The notes below the pieces were generated by a model. That model made no database searches. It had not been told where the DNA came from and worked only from the letters and a program-made list of their open reading frames with translations. A program made the translations under genes and the position numbers. This document shows positions 9,405-19,651 of a stretch of DNA of 64,000 bases, one piece after another (the first letter of the stretch is position 1; each line of letters begins with the position of its first letter). The stretch is from positions 7,163,105 to 7,227,104 of the forward strand of contig NZ_ABIZ01000001.1 of NCBI RefSeq assembly GCF_000172155.1, given 5' to 3'. The stretch is from Verrucomicrobium spinosum DSM 4136 = JCM 18804. GTDB taxonomy: Bacteria; Verrucomicrobiota; Verrucomicrobiia; Verrucomicrobiales; Verrucomicrobiaceae.

Positions 9405-10112
9405 TCACTCCATCACTCCATCGACCGCCACCATCCGGTAACCAATCCCCGGCTCATTGCGGATCTGCACGCCTGCCGCGTCTCCCAGCTTCTTGCGCAG
9501 ATGGGCCACATACACGCGCAGGTACTGGGCCTGTTCGGTGGCGTTGGGGCCCCACACGTCTTTCAGGATCTGCTTCTGCGTGATCACTCTGCCCAGATTG
9601 CGGGCCAGCAGCTTGAGCAGGTTGTACTCGATCGGCGTAAGCTTGAGCTCGGCACCGGCCAGCTTCACCTCCCGTGCGGCGAGATCGAGGAATAACTTCC
9701 CCAGTTCCAGCGACGGCTCCTCCGGCGTTTTGCGACGTCTTTGAATGGCCCCCAGACGGGCCGCCAGTTCCGCGGTTGAGAAAGGCTTCGTGACATAATC
9801 GTCCGCGCCGTTCTCCAGCGCCGCCACCTTGATGGCCTCCTGATCACGAACAGACAGAACAAGCACCGGGGTCTCAGTCCATTCGCGGAGCCGCTTGAGC
9901 ACCTCCAGTCCATCCATGTCCGGCAGCCCGAGATCGAGCAGGATGACATCGGGGTGACGGAACGCCGCCTCAGAGAGGCCGAGAGAGCCGGTCCCGGCCT
10001 CAAAGACTTCATAGCCTTTGCTCTCCAGCGCCAGACGCAGCAAGCGCCGCAGTTGCACCTCGTCATCCACCACGAGGGCACGACTTTGACCAGGTATCGG
10101 GGAAGCACTCAT
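9405..10112 (-). CDS. kdpE: KdpE-type response regulator (OmpR family)
   Basis: 235 residues: a receiver domain with the acidic pair after VVDDE, phospho-acceptor Asp in VILLDLGLPDMDG and the conserved Lys in VTKPF, followed by an OmpR/PhoB winged helix (YNLLKLLARNLGRVITQKQILKDVWG). Its start overlaps the kdpD stop by 4 bp, and it is the last gene of the kdp operon. Phosphorylated by KdpD, it should activate kdpFABC transcription when potassium is limiting. The 3' end lies in a small direct repeat (ACTCCATC three times). Confidence 0.93.
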   Translation of the reverse strand: MSASPIPGQSRALVVDDEVQLRRLLRLALESKGYEVFEAGTGSLGLSEAAFRHPDVILLDLGLPDMDGLEVLKRLREWTETPVLVLSVRDQEAIKVAALENGADDYVTKPFSTAELAARLGAIQRRRKTPEEPSLELGKLFLDLAAREVKLAGAELKLTPIEYNLLKLLARNLGRVITQKQILKDVWGPNATEQAQYLRVYVAHLRKKLGDAAGVQIRNEPGIGYRMVAVDGVME

Positions 10113-12760
10113 GGCAGTGAGGGGGTGGTCAGCGTCTCTACAGGCAGTGTGATGACAAACTCTGCCCCTCCGTCGGGCCGGTTCGAGGCTTTTACGTCTC
10201 CATCCAGCGAGCGCAGCAAGGCGCGCGAGATGGAAAGCCCCAGTCCCGTGCCTCCGGTGGGGCTGCCGGGTCCGCGGTAAAACTTCTGAAACACCTGCTC
10301 CTCCCCGTTCTGCGGCAGACCAGGGCCACGATCCGCGATGCGAACCGCAAGGATGCCGCCATGCTGCAGCGCTGCATGAATCTCCACGGGGCTCCCGTCC
10401 GGCGTGTACACTGCCGCATTGTGAAGAATGTTCGCGAGGGCCTGGGCGAAGAGATTGGGGTCGAGTTTCACAGCAGGCAGGTCTGCAGGAATGTCCATCG
10501 CAAGTGGATGCTTGTCGAGCACCTCCCCCACGGAGTGGCGGGCCTGCTCAATCAGATCTCCCAGCAGGCACCACTCCCGCACGGGCTGGACCGCCGCGGA
10601 CTCGATGCGAGTCATCTGCAACAGATGATTCACGACCCGCTGCAACCGCGCCGAGGCAGTGTGAATCTCCTCCACGTACGGGTTCTTCACATCTGACAGC
10701 CCCTCCAGTGCCGCATGAATGACGGCAAGGGGCGTCTTCAATTCGTGAGACACGCTGTCCAGCAAGGTGCGCTGCAGACGCTCGGACTGCTCCATCAACT
10801 CGGCATGCCGCACGGCGAAAATGAAGTGCTCCTTCTCCAGGACCAAGGCCAGTTGCAGTGCAAAAGCCTCAATGGACTGGCGGGTCGTGAAATCCATCAG
10901 GGCCTTTTCCGACAAACGCACTCCAAAGACCCCCATCTGGGAAGTCGCCGTCTGCAAGGGGAACCAGGCGGCCTCAGACTCGGGCAGCGTGTCCGTGAAG
11001 CGACCGGCAGGCTGCTTGTTTTGATAGCTCCAATTGATCACCCCCCACTCTTTGGCGCTTGGCTTGAGGGTGCTGGCCTCATGGACCGCGTGCGGCAGTG
11101 ATCGGTCCATATTTCGCACCACCACGGCTGTGTCGGCACGCAGGAATTCATTGATAGCGCGCAGCGCCTCCTCAAGACCACGATCTGGCTCTGCCGTAAG
11201 GGCGGCGCTCTGGGTGACTCGCAAGAGGGCGGCAGTCTGCCGCTGCCTCCGGCGTTCTGCCTGCTCGCGCTGCCGCAGTCGCGTGGTCAGGTGGCCCATG
11301 CTGAAGGCCACAATGAAGAACATCACGAACATGACGATGTCATGCGGCTGGTTGATGTGGAGCGTGAAACGGGGCGGAATGAAGAAATAGTCCCAGGTGA
11401 AAGCACTCAGCGCGGCCATGGTCAGCACCGGCCCCCTGCCGAGGCGGACGGCGGCAACGATCACCGCCAGCAGGAAGACAAGACCTGCAAAAACATAACC
11501 TGTATAAGGAAGGAGCAGCCAGCCAAGCAGCGCCACGGCGAACGTGAGCCCCAGCGCCCAGACATACTCGGCAACCAGACCGGCAGGAAGCTCAACGGGC
11601 TGTAGTTTGTCCGACCTGGCTGAACCACCAGCCAGTTCCGGCCGCACCATGCAGACGTCGATGTCACCACTTTCCTGAACCAGCCGGTCAGACAATGATC
11701 GGTGCCTCCAGGCTCTGTTGCCTGGTTTTCCGACCACGATCTGGCTCACATTGCGGTCTCGGGCGATCTGCAACAGGGAAGCTGCCACATCCTCCCCCGT
11801 GACACTCACCACCTCCGCCCCCAGTTTGCGGGCTAGCGCCAGTGATCGGGACAGACGCTCTTCATCAGCCGGCACCAGTCTTTTGGAGCCCTCCACCCAC
11901 GCCACGATCCATGGGCAGGAAAGCCGGTTGGCCGCCCGGCGCGTCCAGCGGATGAGGCTCTCCGAGTACGGGCTGGGCCCCACTCCCACCAGCAACCGGG
12001 CATTCGTCTTCCAGGCCGTGCTCACCCGCTTCGCCCGGCGGATGTCCTCCAGGTCGCGATCCACGTGCTCGGCGGTGAAACGCAGCGCCATTTCCCGCAG
12101 GGCCGTGAGGTTGCCTTCCTTGAAGAAGTTCGACACCGCCCACTCCGCACGGTCTCCAAGATACACCTTGCCTGCCGCCATGCGGTCGAGCAGTTTTTCC
12201 ACGCTCAAATCCACCAGCTCGATCTCGTGTGCATGATCAAGGATCGAGTCCGGCACGGTCTCTTGAATGGTGATGCCCGTGATCTGACGGACGATGTCCA
12301 CCTGGCTTTCGATGTGCTGGACATTCACCGTGGTGTAAACATCCAGCCCCGCTCCAATGAGCTCTATCACGTCCTGATACCGCTTGAAGTGGCGGGAACC
12401 AGGGGCATTGGTGTGCGCCAGTTCGTCCACCAAAACGAGTTCGGGGCGCTGCTGGAGCACTGCATCCAGGTCAAACTCCTCCAGGATGTGCCCGCGATGC
12501 TCGAGCTTCCTGCGGGGCAGAACCTCCAGATCCTTGAGCAGCGCGGCTGTCTCCGACCTCCCGTGGGTTTCCACGACCCCCACCATCACCTTCACCCCTT
12601 CTTTCTGGCGCTGGCGTGCTGCCTGCAGCATCGCGTACGTCTTGCCCACGCCCGGGCACATGCCCAGGAAAATGAAGAGGCGTCCCAGACGGGACTCCTT
12701 TTCGGCACGCTGCAGCTCTGCCAAAAGGGCATCAGGATCTGGCCGGTGGGGTTCAGTCAT
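10109..12760 (-). CDS. kdpD: KdpD-type sensor histidine kinase
   Basis: 883 residues with the full KdpD plan: N-terminal KdpD domain with Walker A GMCPGVGKT (33-41) and the VDELAHTN motif, a universal-stress-protein domain (about 250-375), a four-helix membrane domain (about 398-490), a GAF-like region, the dimerisation domain with phospho-His672 in SVSHELKTPL, and an ATPase domain with N box, DRGPGLP and GTGLGLS. It senses potassium or turgor and phosphorylates KdpE. It is separated from kdpC by two extra genes, which is unusual. Confidence 0.95.
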   Translation of the reverse strand: MTEPHRPDPDALLAELQRAEKESRLGRLFIFLGMCPGVGKTYAMLQAARQRQKEGVKVMVGVVETHGRSETAALLKDLEVLPRRKLEHRGHILEEFDLDAVLQQRPELVLVDELAHTNAPGSRHFKRYQDVIELIGAGLDVYTTVNVQHIESQVDIVRQITGITIQETVPDSILDHAHEIELVDLSVEKLLDRMAAGKVYLGDRAEWAVSNFFKEGNLTALREMALRFTAEHVDRDLEDIRRAKRVSTAWKTNARLLVGVGPSPYSESLIRWTRRAANRLSCPWIVAWVEGSKRLVPADEERLSRSLALARKLGAEVVSVTGEDVAASLLQIARDRNVSQIVVGKPGNRAWRHRSLSDRLVQESGDIDVCMVRPELAGGSARSDKLQPVELPAGLVAEYVWALGLTFAVALLGWLLLPYTGYVFAGLVFLLAVIVAAVRLGRGPVLTMAALSAFTWDYFFIPPRFTLHINQPHDIVMFVMFFIVAFSMGHLTTRLRQREQAERRRQRQTAALLRVTQSAALTAEPDRGLEEALRAINEFLRADTAVVVRNMDRSLPHAVHEASTLKPSAKEWGVINWSYQNKQPAGRFTDTLPESEAAWFPLQTATSQMGVFGVRLSEKALMDFTTRQSIEAFALQLALVLEKEHFIFAVRHAELMEQSERLQRTLLDSVSHELKTPLAVIHAALEGLSDVKNPYVEEIHTASARLQRVVNHLLQMTRIESAAVQPVREWCLLGDLIEQARHSVGEVLDKHPLAMDIPADLPAVKLDPNLFAQALANILHNAAVYTPDGSPVEIHAALQHGGILAVRIADRGPGLPQNGEEQVFQKFYRGPGSPTGGTGLGLSISRALLRSLDGDVKASNRPDGGAEFVITLPVETLTTPSLP

Positions 12761-12775
12761 CAGAATGCGGGCGGA

Positions 12776-14218
12776 TCAGTTGGTTGACGTCAGACCGGGC
12801 TTGAGGCGCTTGTTTTTAACACGGGTCTGCGGAAAGGGCTGCTTGTCTTTTTGATAATAGCAGATTTCCACGAGAGTCGGCCAGAGCTCAAGCGAGGCGT
12901 GGATCTGGCTGATGACATCATCCACAATACGACTCACGTTCTGCTGGAAGAAGTCCGGCTCAAAACCATAGAACACCTTTGCGAGATTCTCTGCGAAGAG
13001 GTTGAGGGTGTGCTTGCGCTCGGGGTCCGCGGCTGATTCCGCAGAAGTCAGCACCCGGGAATAGACCGCCATGACCTTGCTCAAAATCTCCTGCGTGTCC
13101 TCCAGGGTCACCTCCCCGTTGTAGCGGAACTTGATGCCCAGGTCGTCGCGGTGGTACACGCTGTCCTTGATCTTCTTCTTCAGCAGGCTGCAGAGCTCTT
13201 CGTTGAAGACCTCCATGGCCAGCGGATTGCGCATGTAGTTGTTCTTCGTGTGGCGCTGCACCGCATCCACATGGGCAGCCGCCACTCCGGGCTGCTGGAT
13301 CCAGAGACGGTAGATGTAGTCCTCGAACCTGAGGCGGGTGGGGAAAAAGGGAGGCAGCCCCAGCCGGTTGTCATAGCCGGAGACACCGCAGTCGATGCGC
13401 CAGTTCTTCTTGGTCACCACCGGCCGGAAGTTCACCAGGACGTACACGTCGTTCAGGGCATTGATGTCCGACTGTTCTTCGTCGGCAAGAAACATCTCCA
13501 CATAGTCGAGCGCATCAATGTCGTTTGTCCCCGTGCGGTAGGTCTGGGCAATCTTCACCACCGACTCCCTCGGCAGGCGGCCGGGTTGGAGCATCAGGGA
13601 GTTTTCGCGGGAGAAAGTGCTGGTAGTGTTGGTCTCCAGATCCATCGAGGTATCCACCAGCATCTCCCCCCGTTCGTAGTTCGCCGGCATCTGTCCCGCC
13701 TTCTTGCCCAGAGCATCCTTAAACGCGGCCAGCAGGTCAAAGGACTTGCTGACGTAGCCGTTCTCCGAGGTCCGGCAGAGCTTGCCGCGGCAGACTTCGT
13801 TGGCCGCCAGGCTCTCCATACTGTCCTCGATGAGCGCGTCAGGCCGCATGTCGTCATCGGAGCTGATCAGATAGTGACCAAGCGTGTACATCAGCGTGAA
13901 ATTCCGGTTCCCGCCATAGCTGGGCCGGAAGAGATTCCGCACCAGTGATTCAAGCTTTTTGTCACGCAGCTTGCGGTTCAGGAAACCAATGAACTCCTCC
14001 TTCTCCCTCGGCCCCACGTAGAAGAGCTCGTTGGCGGTGCGGGTCTGCTCCAGCAGACTGTAGTATTTCTGGTGGGCAGCCAGACTGGAGTCGTCGAAGA
14101 CTAACATCCGTGCGGCATGGCCGTTGCGCCAGAAATTGTCGTCGTAGGCTTCGATGGTGGCGGCCACATCCCGTAATCGATAGGTAGGAATGGCAAAATG
14201 CGTCTGGGCAGAGTTCAT
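12776..14218 (-). CDS. Putative GT-A-fold glycosyltransferase inside the kdp operon
   Basis: 480 residues. The N-terminus resembles family-2-like glycosyltransferases: an IPTYRLRDVAATIEA start for the nucleotide-sugar fold and, at about residue 137, a DDD metal-binding motif (ISSDDDMRPDAL). The rest is helical and shows no membrane segment. It sits between the kdpC-like gene and kdpD in the same orientation, with 15 bp to kdpD, so it is probably co-regulated with potassium transport. The donor and acceptor are unknown. The call rests on the fold-like start and the DxD motif, not on overall similarity. Confidence 0.5.
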   Translation of the reverse strand: MNSAQTHFAIPTYRLRDVAATIEAYDDNFWRNGHAARMLVFDDSSLAAHQKYYSLLEQTRTANELFYVGPREKEEFIGFLNRKLRDKKLESLVRNLFRPSYGGNRNFTLMYTLGHYLISSDDDMRPDALIEDSMESLAANEVCRGKLCRTSENGYVSKSFDLLAAFKDALGKKAGQMPANYERGEMLVDTSMDLETNTTSTFSRENSLMLQPGRLPRESVVKIAQTYRTGTNDIDALDYVEMFLADEEQSDINALNDVYVLVNFRPVVTKKNWRIDCGVSGYDNRLGLPPFFPTRLRFEDYIYRLWIQQPGVAAAHVDAVQRHTKNNYMRNPLAMEVFNEELCSLLKKKIKDSVYHRDDLGIKFRYNGEVTLEDTQEILSKVMAVYSRVLTSAESAADPERKHTLNLFAENLAKVFYGFEPDFFQQNVSRIVDDVISQIHASLELWPTLVEICYYQKDKQPFPQTRVKNKRLKPGLTSTN

Positions 14219-14287
14219 GTCAGTAGGCGATTCAACTTGGATGACGTGTCAGTGAGCATTGCAGTGCAATGGGATGTGCCCATGATG

Positions 14288-14358
14288 GGGCAATCCCGGG
14301 GCACCTCACGATCTGCGTGGGATGCCCCGGGATTGTCCCGACCGCCCTCGGCAGGGCG
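14288..14358 (-). promoter_or_regulatory. Two strong hairpins in the kdpC-like/glycosyltransferase gap
   Basis: The 160-bp gap (14219-14378) contains a long stem (CAATCCCGGGGCA at 14291-14303 paired with 14323-14335, extended on both sides to about 14288-14339) and, beside it, CCGCCCT/AGGGCGG at 14341-14358. There is no U-tract, so processing, RNA stabilisation or an intergenic repeat is more likely than termination. It could separate expression of the transporter from kdpDE. Confidence 0.55.
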
Positions 14359-14378
14359 GCGGGGCGGACGGCCTTCCC

Positions 14379-14804
14379 TTACGGCAGCTCGTCCAGCGCC
14401 AGATTGAGACGCCAGACATTTAACCGGTCAGTGCCAATGGCACGCGAGGGTGGTGGCTCTGTGAGCTTGTCGATGAGTGCCTCCACTCTTTTGATGCCCT
14501 CAGCATCCAGGCCGCGCTCTTTGGCAATCCCTTCGACCTGCTGGCGTGCCTGGAAGGAGCTCAGATAGGGGTGGGGCGTTTCCACAGTGGACTCACCAAG
14601 CTTGAAGTAACGTGGCCCGGTCAGCTTCCCGGCCAGGAGCTGTTCCGCCACGACTTTCTCATCGGGAATGGAGAGTTTTTGCCCCTCGCGGTGGCTTCGC
14701 AAAAAGTGGGCGACGCCCGAGAAAAAGAGAAACAGCACCACCAGCACAACGGCATAGAGGCCGAGGATGCGAATCGGAAAATGGTCATTGACCTGGGACT
14801 TCAT
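14379..14804 (-). CDS. Diverged KdpC-like protein
   Basis: 141 residues: one N-terminal membrane helix (GLYAVVLVVLFLFFSGVAHF) and a C-terminal part that tracks KdpC. Both share an LTG/FTG segment, a helical region before the end, and nearly the same final motif (NVWRLNLALDEL here, NVLRLNLALEKL in the neighbouring KdpC). About 60 residues typical of KdpC, including the substrate-loop region, are missing. It lies 80 bp downstream of true kdpC in the same operon, so it looks like an old tandem duplicate that was shortened and may have become an accessory subunit. Confidence 0.6.
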   Translation of the reverse strand: MKSQVNDHFPIRILGLYAVVLVVLFLFFSGVAHFLRSHREGQKLSIPDEKVVAEQLLAGKLTGPRYFKLGESTVETPHPYLSSFQARQQVEGIAKERGLDAEGIKRVEALIDKLTEPPPSRAIGTDRLNVWRLNLALDELP

Positions 14805-14884
14805 GGCAGGACAGGGCTGTGGAGCAACCAGGCGGGCCCGGCCTGAACCGGACCCGCACTGACATCCATTTCGCTCGACGTGTG

Positions 14885-15493
14885 TTATTTCATCGTAGAA
14901 GACAGTTTCTCCAGAGCCAGGTTCAAGCGGAGCACATTGACCCCCGCATCTCCCAGCACGCCCAGACCAGGCCCCTCAATGCAGGTCTGAACAAGGCTGC
15001 GCACCTGGTCTTCAGACAGTTTTCTCGCCCGGGCCACCCTGGCAGTCTGCAGTTCGGCATTGCGCAGGCTGATGTGAGGATCCAGTCCGCTGCCAGAAGC
15101 TGTCACCGCATCGGCAGGCACCGGTTCATCCGCCTTGAGCCCATTGCTTTCACGATAGGAGGCTATGCGATCCTTCACGGCATCCGCCAGCTTTTGTGAG
15201 GTGGGGCCGAGGTTGGACCCGCCGGAGCTGGCCGCATCATAGCCATTGGCACCGGCGGCTGAAGGACGCGGTTGAAACCAGGCCTCCCCGGTAAAGTTCT
15301 GCCCCAGCAGAGAAGAACCCCGGAGGGTGCCGTCGGCATCTCTGATCAGGCTGCCATTGGCCTTGTCCCGAAAGACGCCTTGGGCAACTGCCCAGACCAC
15401 CACGGGATAGATGCCACAAAGCACCACCACAAAGACCAGGGTGGAGACCACCGCCCCACGCACATCAAGCAAGAACGATTTCATATGTTTCAA
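14885..15493 (-). CDS. kdpC: Potassium-transporting ATPase subunit KdpC
   Basis: 202 residues: one N-terminal membrane helix (VSTLVFVVVLCGIYPVVVWAV), the conserved SLLGQNF and WFQPRPSAA segments, a DPHIS motif and the C-terminal NVLRLNLALEKL. KdpC stabilises the KdpFABC complex and nucleotide binding by KdpB. It directly abuts kdpB (no gap), consistent with coupled translation. Confidence 0.95.
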   Translation of the reverse strand: MKHMKSFLLDVRGAVVSTLVFVVVLCGIYPVVVWAVAQGVFRDKANGSLIRDADGTLRGSSLLGQNFTGEAWFQPRPSAAGANGYDAASSGGSNLGPTSQKLADAVKDRIASYRESNGLKADEPVPADAVTASGSGLDPHISLRNAELQTARVARARKLSEDQVRSLVQTCIEGPGLGVLGDAGVNVLRLNLALEKLSSTMK

Positions 15494-17530
15494 TCAAGCG
15501 AGGTTAAGAGTCGTGATGATGACGTCGATGGCCTTGATGCCTGCGAAGGGCAGGATGAGGCCACCGAGCCCGTAGATGCAAAGGTTGCGCTGGAGCACCG
15601 CCACCGCACCGACCGGGCGGTATTGCACCCCGCGCAAGGCGAGCGGGATGAGGGCAATGATGATGAGCGCATTGAAGATGATGGCGCTCAGGATCGCGCT
15701 TTGCGGCGAGGCCAGGCCCATGATGTTGAGCGGGGCAATGGCCGGGAACGTGACCATGAGCATGGCAGGGATGATGGCGAAGTACTTCGCCACATCGTTG
15801 GCAATGCTGAAGGTGGTCAGCGAGCCCCGGGTCATGAGGAGTTGTTTCCCAATCTCCACAATCTCGATGAGCTTCGTGGGGTTGCTGTCCAGATCCACCA
15901 TGTTGCCGGCTTCACGCGCGGCCTGGGTGCCGGTGTTCATGGCCACGCCCACATCCGCCTGGGCCAGGGCCGGGGCATCATTGGTGCCGTCCCCGGTCAT
16001 GGCCACCAGATGGCCCTGCGCCTGCTCGGAGCGAATGCGCTTGAGCTTGTCCTCCGGTGTGGCCTGGGCCATGAAGTCATCCACGCCCGCTTCCGCGGCA
16101 ATGGCGGCGGCGGTCATCGGATTGTCCCCGGTGATCATCACAGTGCGGATGCCCATCTTGCGCAGCTGGGCAAAGCGCTCCTTGATCCCCCCTTTCACCA
16201 CGTCCTTGAGCTCCACCACGCCCAACACCTTCTGACCATCCACCACCACAAGGGGCGTGCGACCCGCGCGAGCGGCGGCTTCCACGCTCTTCTCCACCTC
16301 GGCGGGATAGAGACCGCCCTTCTCCTCCACATAGCGCCGGACGGACTCTGCCGCGCCTTTGCGCACGCTCCGCCCGTCAATATCCACCCCGCTCATGCGC
16401 GTCTGCGCCGTGAAGGGGATGAAGGTGGCATGGGGCTCCGCCACCTCCCGACCACGGATGTTGAACTTCTCCTTGGCGAGCACCACGATGCTGCGGCCTT
16501 CTGGAGTTTCGTCAGCCAGCGAGGCCAGTTGCGCAGCGTCCGCCAGCTCCTGTTCAGTGACCCCGGCCGCGGGACGAAAGTCCGAAGCCATGCGGTTGCC
16601 GATGGTGATGGTGCCCGTCTTGTCGAGCAGGAGCACGTCAATATCCCCCGCAGCCTCCACCGCACGACCACTGGTGGCCATGACATTGCGACGGATCAGG
16701 CGGTCGATGCCACTGATGCCGATGGCGCTCAGCAGTCCACCGATGGTGGTGGGGATGAGGCACACCAGAAGGGCGATGAGCACCGGGATGGTGAAGTTCG
16801 TGCCAGCATAGATGCCGAAGGGTTTCAACGTCACCACCACCAGCAGGAAGATCAACGTGAGGGCCGAGAGCAGGATCGTCAGGGCTATCTCATTGGGCGT
16901 CTTCTGGCGCTTGGCACCTTCCACCATCGAGATCATGCGATCCAGGAAGGTGTTGCCCTTTTCCGATGTGATCCGGATGATGATGCGGTCACTGATGACC
17001 CGTGTGCCGCCGGTGACAGCGCTGCGATCACCGCCGCTTTCACGAATGACCGGGGCAGACTCGCCAGTGATCGCGGCCTCATCCACGCTGGCAATGCCTT
17101 CAATCACCTCGCCATCAGCGGGGATGACATCGCCAGCGTCGCACACCACGACGTCACCCTTTTGCAACTCGGGAGCAGGCACCCGCTCCTCCTTGCCGCT
17201 GCGCACGCGGCGGGCGACCGTATCCTTGCGGGCTTTCCGCAGAGAATCAGCCTGGGCCTTGCCGCGGCCTTCGGCCATGGCCTCCGCGAAGTTGGCAAAC
17301 AGGACAGTGAACCAGAGCCAGATGGCCAGCTGGACGATAAAGAAGCGGTCCACCGGGGCCGTGAAGATGCTCACAGTGGTCAACACCGCACCAACCAGCG
17401 TCACGAACATGACGGGGTTTCTGATCATCAGGCGCGGATCGAGTTTCTTGAACGACTCTCCAATCGCCGGACCGGCGATCTTCCAGTCAAAGAGGGAGGG
17501 AACTTGGTGGGACATGGTAGCAGGAAACAA
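15494..17530 (-). CDS. kdpB: Potassium-transporting P-type ATPase subunit KdpB
   Basis: 678 residues. P-type ATPase landmarks: TGES in the actuator domain (about 155-158), the phosphorylation motif DKTGTIT (Asp at about 303), TGDN and [14 protein letters not shown] in the P domain, and membrane helices before and after. KdpB energises potassium import through KdpA. A second ATG five codons in (MSHQVPS) is an equally reasonable start. It lies 5 bp after kdpA. Confidence 0.97.
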   Translation of the reverse strand: MFPATMSHQVPSLFDWKIAGPAIGESFKKLDPRLMIRNPVMFVTLVGAVLTTVSIFTAPVDRFFIVQLAIWLWFTVLFANFAEAMAEGRGKAQADSLRKARKDTVARRVRSGKEERVPAPELQKGDVVVCDAGDVIPADGEVIEGIASVDEAAITGESAPVIRESGGDRSAVTGGTRVISDRIIIRITSEKGNTFLDRMISMVEGAKRQKTPNEIALTILLSALTLIFLLVVVTLKPFGIYAGTNFTIPVLIALLVCLIPTTIGGLLSAIGISGIDRLIRRNVMATSGRAVEAAGDIDVLLLDKTGTITIGNRMASDFRPAAGVTEQELADAAQLASLADETPEGRSIVVLAKEKFNIRGREVAEPHATFIPFTAQTRMSGVDIDGRSVRKGAAESVRRYVEEKGGLYPAEVEKSVEAAARAGRTPLVVVDGQKVLGVVELKDVVKGGIKERFAQLRKMGIRTVMITGDNPMTAAAIAAEAGVDDFMAQATPEDKLKRIRSEQAQGHLVAMTGDGTNDAPALAQADVGVAMNTGTQAAREAGNMVDLDSNPTKLIEIVEIGKQLLMTRGSLTTFSIANDVAKYFAIIPAMLMVTFPAIAPLNIMGLASPQSAILSAIIFNALIIIALIPLALRGVQYRPVGAVAVLQRNLCIYGLGGLILPFAGIKAIDVIITTLNLA

Positions 17531-17535
17531 ATGGT

Positions 17536-19347
17536 TTAGAAGAGCTGGCCCTTGAGCATCAGGAAGTGCTCGACAATCGGCCCCAGGGCGAGGGCGGGAA
17601 GGAAGTTGAGAGCGCCGACGAGCAGCACCGTGCCGATCAGCAAGATGGTGAAGGTCACTCCCGCCACCGGGAAGGTACCCACACTGGGCGGTGCTATTTT
17701 CTTCTGCACCAGCGAGCCCGCGAGCGCCATGATCGGGATGATCATGAGAAACCGGCCAATGAGCATCGCCAAGCCCAGCGTCACGTTGTAGTGAGGATCC
17801 CCGTTGGCAGGATTTGCCGTGAGGCCGGCAAAAGCGCTGCCGTTGTTGCCCGTGGCGGAGCTGTAGGCATAGAGCATCTCACTGAACCCGTGCGGGCCGG
17901 CGTTGTTCAGCCCGGCCAGCCCCCAGTCACTGACGGCTGCCCAGGCGGTGAAGCCAAGAATGGAAAGGCACAGGACCAGCAGGGAGAGCATGGCCATCTT
18001 CACATCGTAGGCCTGGATTTTCTTTCCGAGGTACTCAGGCGTGCGACCCACCATCAGTCCAGCGATGAACACCGCGAGCACCACAAAGACGAGCATGCCG
18101 TAGAGCCCGGCCCCCACCCCGCCAATGACCACCTCACCCAGCTCCATCATGAACAACGGCACCAGTCCGCCGATGGCGGTGAAGGAGTCGTGCATCGAGT
18201 TGACGGCCCCACAAGAGGCCGCCGTGGTGATGGTGGCGAAGAGGGAGGAGTTGAAGATGCCAAAGCGGACCTCCTTGCCCTCCATGTTGCCATCGCCCAG
18301 CGCGACGCCGAGCCCCTGGTGGATGGGATTGCCCTGAGCCTCTGCCCACCAGCAGGTGATCACCCCCGCCAGAAAAAGAACCATCATCGCCCCCCAGACC
18401 GACCAGCCGTGTGCCTGGTTGTTGGTCATGCGACCGAGATAGTAAGTCAGCCCGCTGCCGATCGCGAAGATAGAGAGCATCTGTAGAAAGTTGGAGAGCG
18501 GAGTGGGGTTCTCATAGGGGTGCGCCGCATTGGCGTTCACAAAGCCGCCGCCGTTGGTGCCCAGCATCTTGATCGCCACCTGGGAGGCCATGGGCCCCTG
18601 CACAATGGTTTGCGTCGTGATCACCTGCTCCTCCATGACGGGCTTGCCGTCTGCACCCAGGATGGACTCACCCGCCTCGTTCTTCTTCTCCACCAGTACC
18701 TTCTGCGGCTCCAGGAGCGTGGCCGTGTCATACGGTTTGAAGTTCTGGATCATGCCCTGGGAGACCAGGAACACCGCAAACACCAGGCTCAAAGGGAGCA
18801 GGAGATAGTAGGTGCATCGAACCAGATCGACCCAGAAATTCCCCAACACACCTGCGGAATGACGTGTGATGCCGCGGACCAGGGCAGCCGCGATGGCGAT
18901 CCCCGTGGCGGCCGAAGTGAAGTTGTGCAGCGTGAGCCCCACCATCTGGGAGAAGTAGGACATTGTCCCCTCGCCACCGTAGCTCTGCCAGTTCGTGTTG
19001 GTGGTGAAGCTGATGGCCGTATTGAATGCCAGATGATGGTTCAAGGGACCGAGGCCCTGGGGATTGAAGGGCAACAGGTGTTGCAGACGCAGGATTGCGT
19101 AGGTGAGCGCACAACCTGCCAGGCTGAAGAGCAGCATGGCCACAGTGTATTGCTTCCAGTTTTGCTCCCGGGTGCGGTCCACGCCCATGACAGCGTAGGT
19201 CAACCGCTCCAGCGGACCCACCACGGGGTCCAGCAGCGTTTTGCCGTTGGCATCCAGCACCTTCGTGAGGTAGATGCCCAGCGGCTTGGTAATGAGGGCC
19301 AGCAGCCCGACAAAGAGGGCAAGCTGAAGCCAGTCTGATGTATGCAT
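17536..19347 (-). CDS. kdpA: Potassium-transporting ATPase subunit KdpA
   Basis: 603 residues, highly hydrophobic with about ten membrane segments and KdpA selectivity-filter regions ([45 protein letters not shown]-like SCGAVNS). It is the potassium-binding channel-like subunit. A ~60-residue stretch at about 225-265 ([17 protein letters not shown]) is charged and looks like a periplasmic loop longer than in E. coli KdpA. Confidence 0.97.
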   Translation of the reverse strand: MHTSDWLQLALFVGLLALITKPLGIYLTKVLDANGKTLLDPVVGPLERLTYAVMGVDRTREQNWKQYTVAMLLFSLAGCALTYAILRLQHLLPFNPQGLGPLNHHLAFNTAISFTTNTNWQSYGGEGTMSYFSQMVGLTLHNFTSAATGIAIAAALVRGITRHSAGVLGNFWVDLVRCTYYLLLPLSLVFAVFLVSQGMIQNFKPYDTATLLEPQKVLVEKKNEAGESILGADGKPVMEEQVITTQTIVQGPMASQVAIKMLGTNGGGFVNANAAHPYENPTPLSNFLQMLSIFAIGSGLTYYLGRMTNNQAHGWSVWGAMMVLFLAGVITCWWAEAQGNPIHQGLGVALGDGNMEGKEVRFGIFNSSLFATITTAASCGAVNSMHDSFTAIGGLVPLFMMELGEVVIGGVGAGLYGMLVFVVLAVFIAGLMVGRTPEYLGKKIQAYDVKMAMLSLLVLCLSILGFTAWAAVSDWGLAGLNNAGPHGFSEMLYAYSSATGNNGSAFAGLTANPANGDPHYNVTLGLAMLIGRFLMIIPIMALAGSLVQKKIAPPSVGTFPVAGVTFTILLIGTVLLVGALNFLPALALGPIVEHFLMLKGQLF

Positions 19348-19381
19348 GAAAAGGTTCAGGTGAATGGGTTTCAGGAAAGTG

Positions 19382-19465
19382 CTAGAACTTTTCCGGCCGG
19401 ATCATGGCCGTGAAAAGGTAGATGAAGAGGAGCAGCGCGACGCCGCCCACGAGGATGGTTTCCAT
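19382..19465 (-). CDS. kdpF: KdpF small membrane subunit
   Basis: 27 residues, one membrane helix flanked by METI and the C-terminal MIRPEKF typical of KdpF. It lies 34 bp upstream of kdpA in the same direction. KdpF is a lipid-like stabiliser of the KdpFABC complex. Confidence 0.85.
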   Translation of the reverse strand: METILVGGVALLLFIYLFTAMIRPEKF

Positions 19466-19488
19466 GGCAATGCAGGATGAGTCAGGGG

Positions 19489-19572
19489 TTAGAGCTTCTC
19501 GCAGAAGCGGATGTAGAATCCGCTCGCGAGGAAAAAGCCGGTGAAGGCCGCGATGTAGAGGAGGTCAGTCAT
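19489..19572 (-). CDS. 27-residue membrane peptide, first gene of the kdp operon
   Basis: MTDLLYIA followed by a hydrophobic helix and the ending FYIRFCEKL. Peptides of this size and pattern are often found just upstream of kdpF, so position supports it as real. It starts about 80 nt after the putative KdpE operator. A longer in-frame extension to 19731 exists but has no signs of being translated. Confidence 0.6.
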   Translation of the reverse strand: MTDLLYIAAFTGFFLASGFYIRFCEKL

Positions 19573-19651
19573 GGGTGGTTCCGGGGTGAAAGTTTCATTG
19601 GAACCACGATCCTCCACCCGCCCCGGCCCTCGAATTAAAAGGGGGCCAGGA

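Noticed and set aside
15272-17539. Long plus-strand open frame (755 codons) opposite kdpB
   Set aside because: It is the exact complement of kdpB, is rich in His/Asp/Gly as expected of an antisense high-GC frame, and has no domain.
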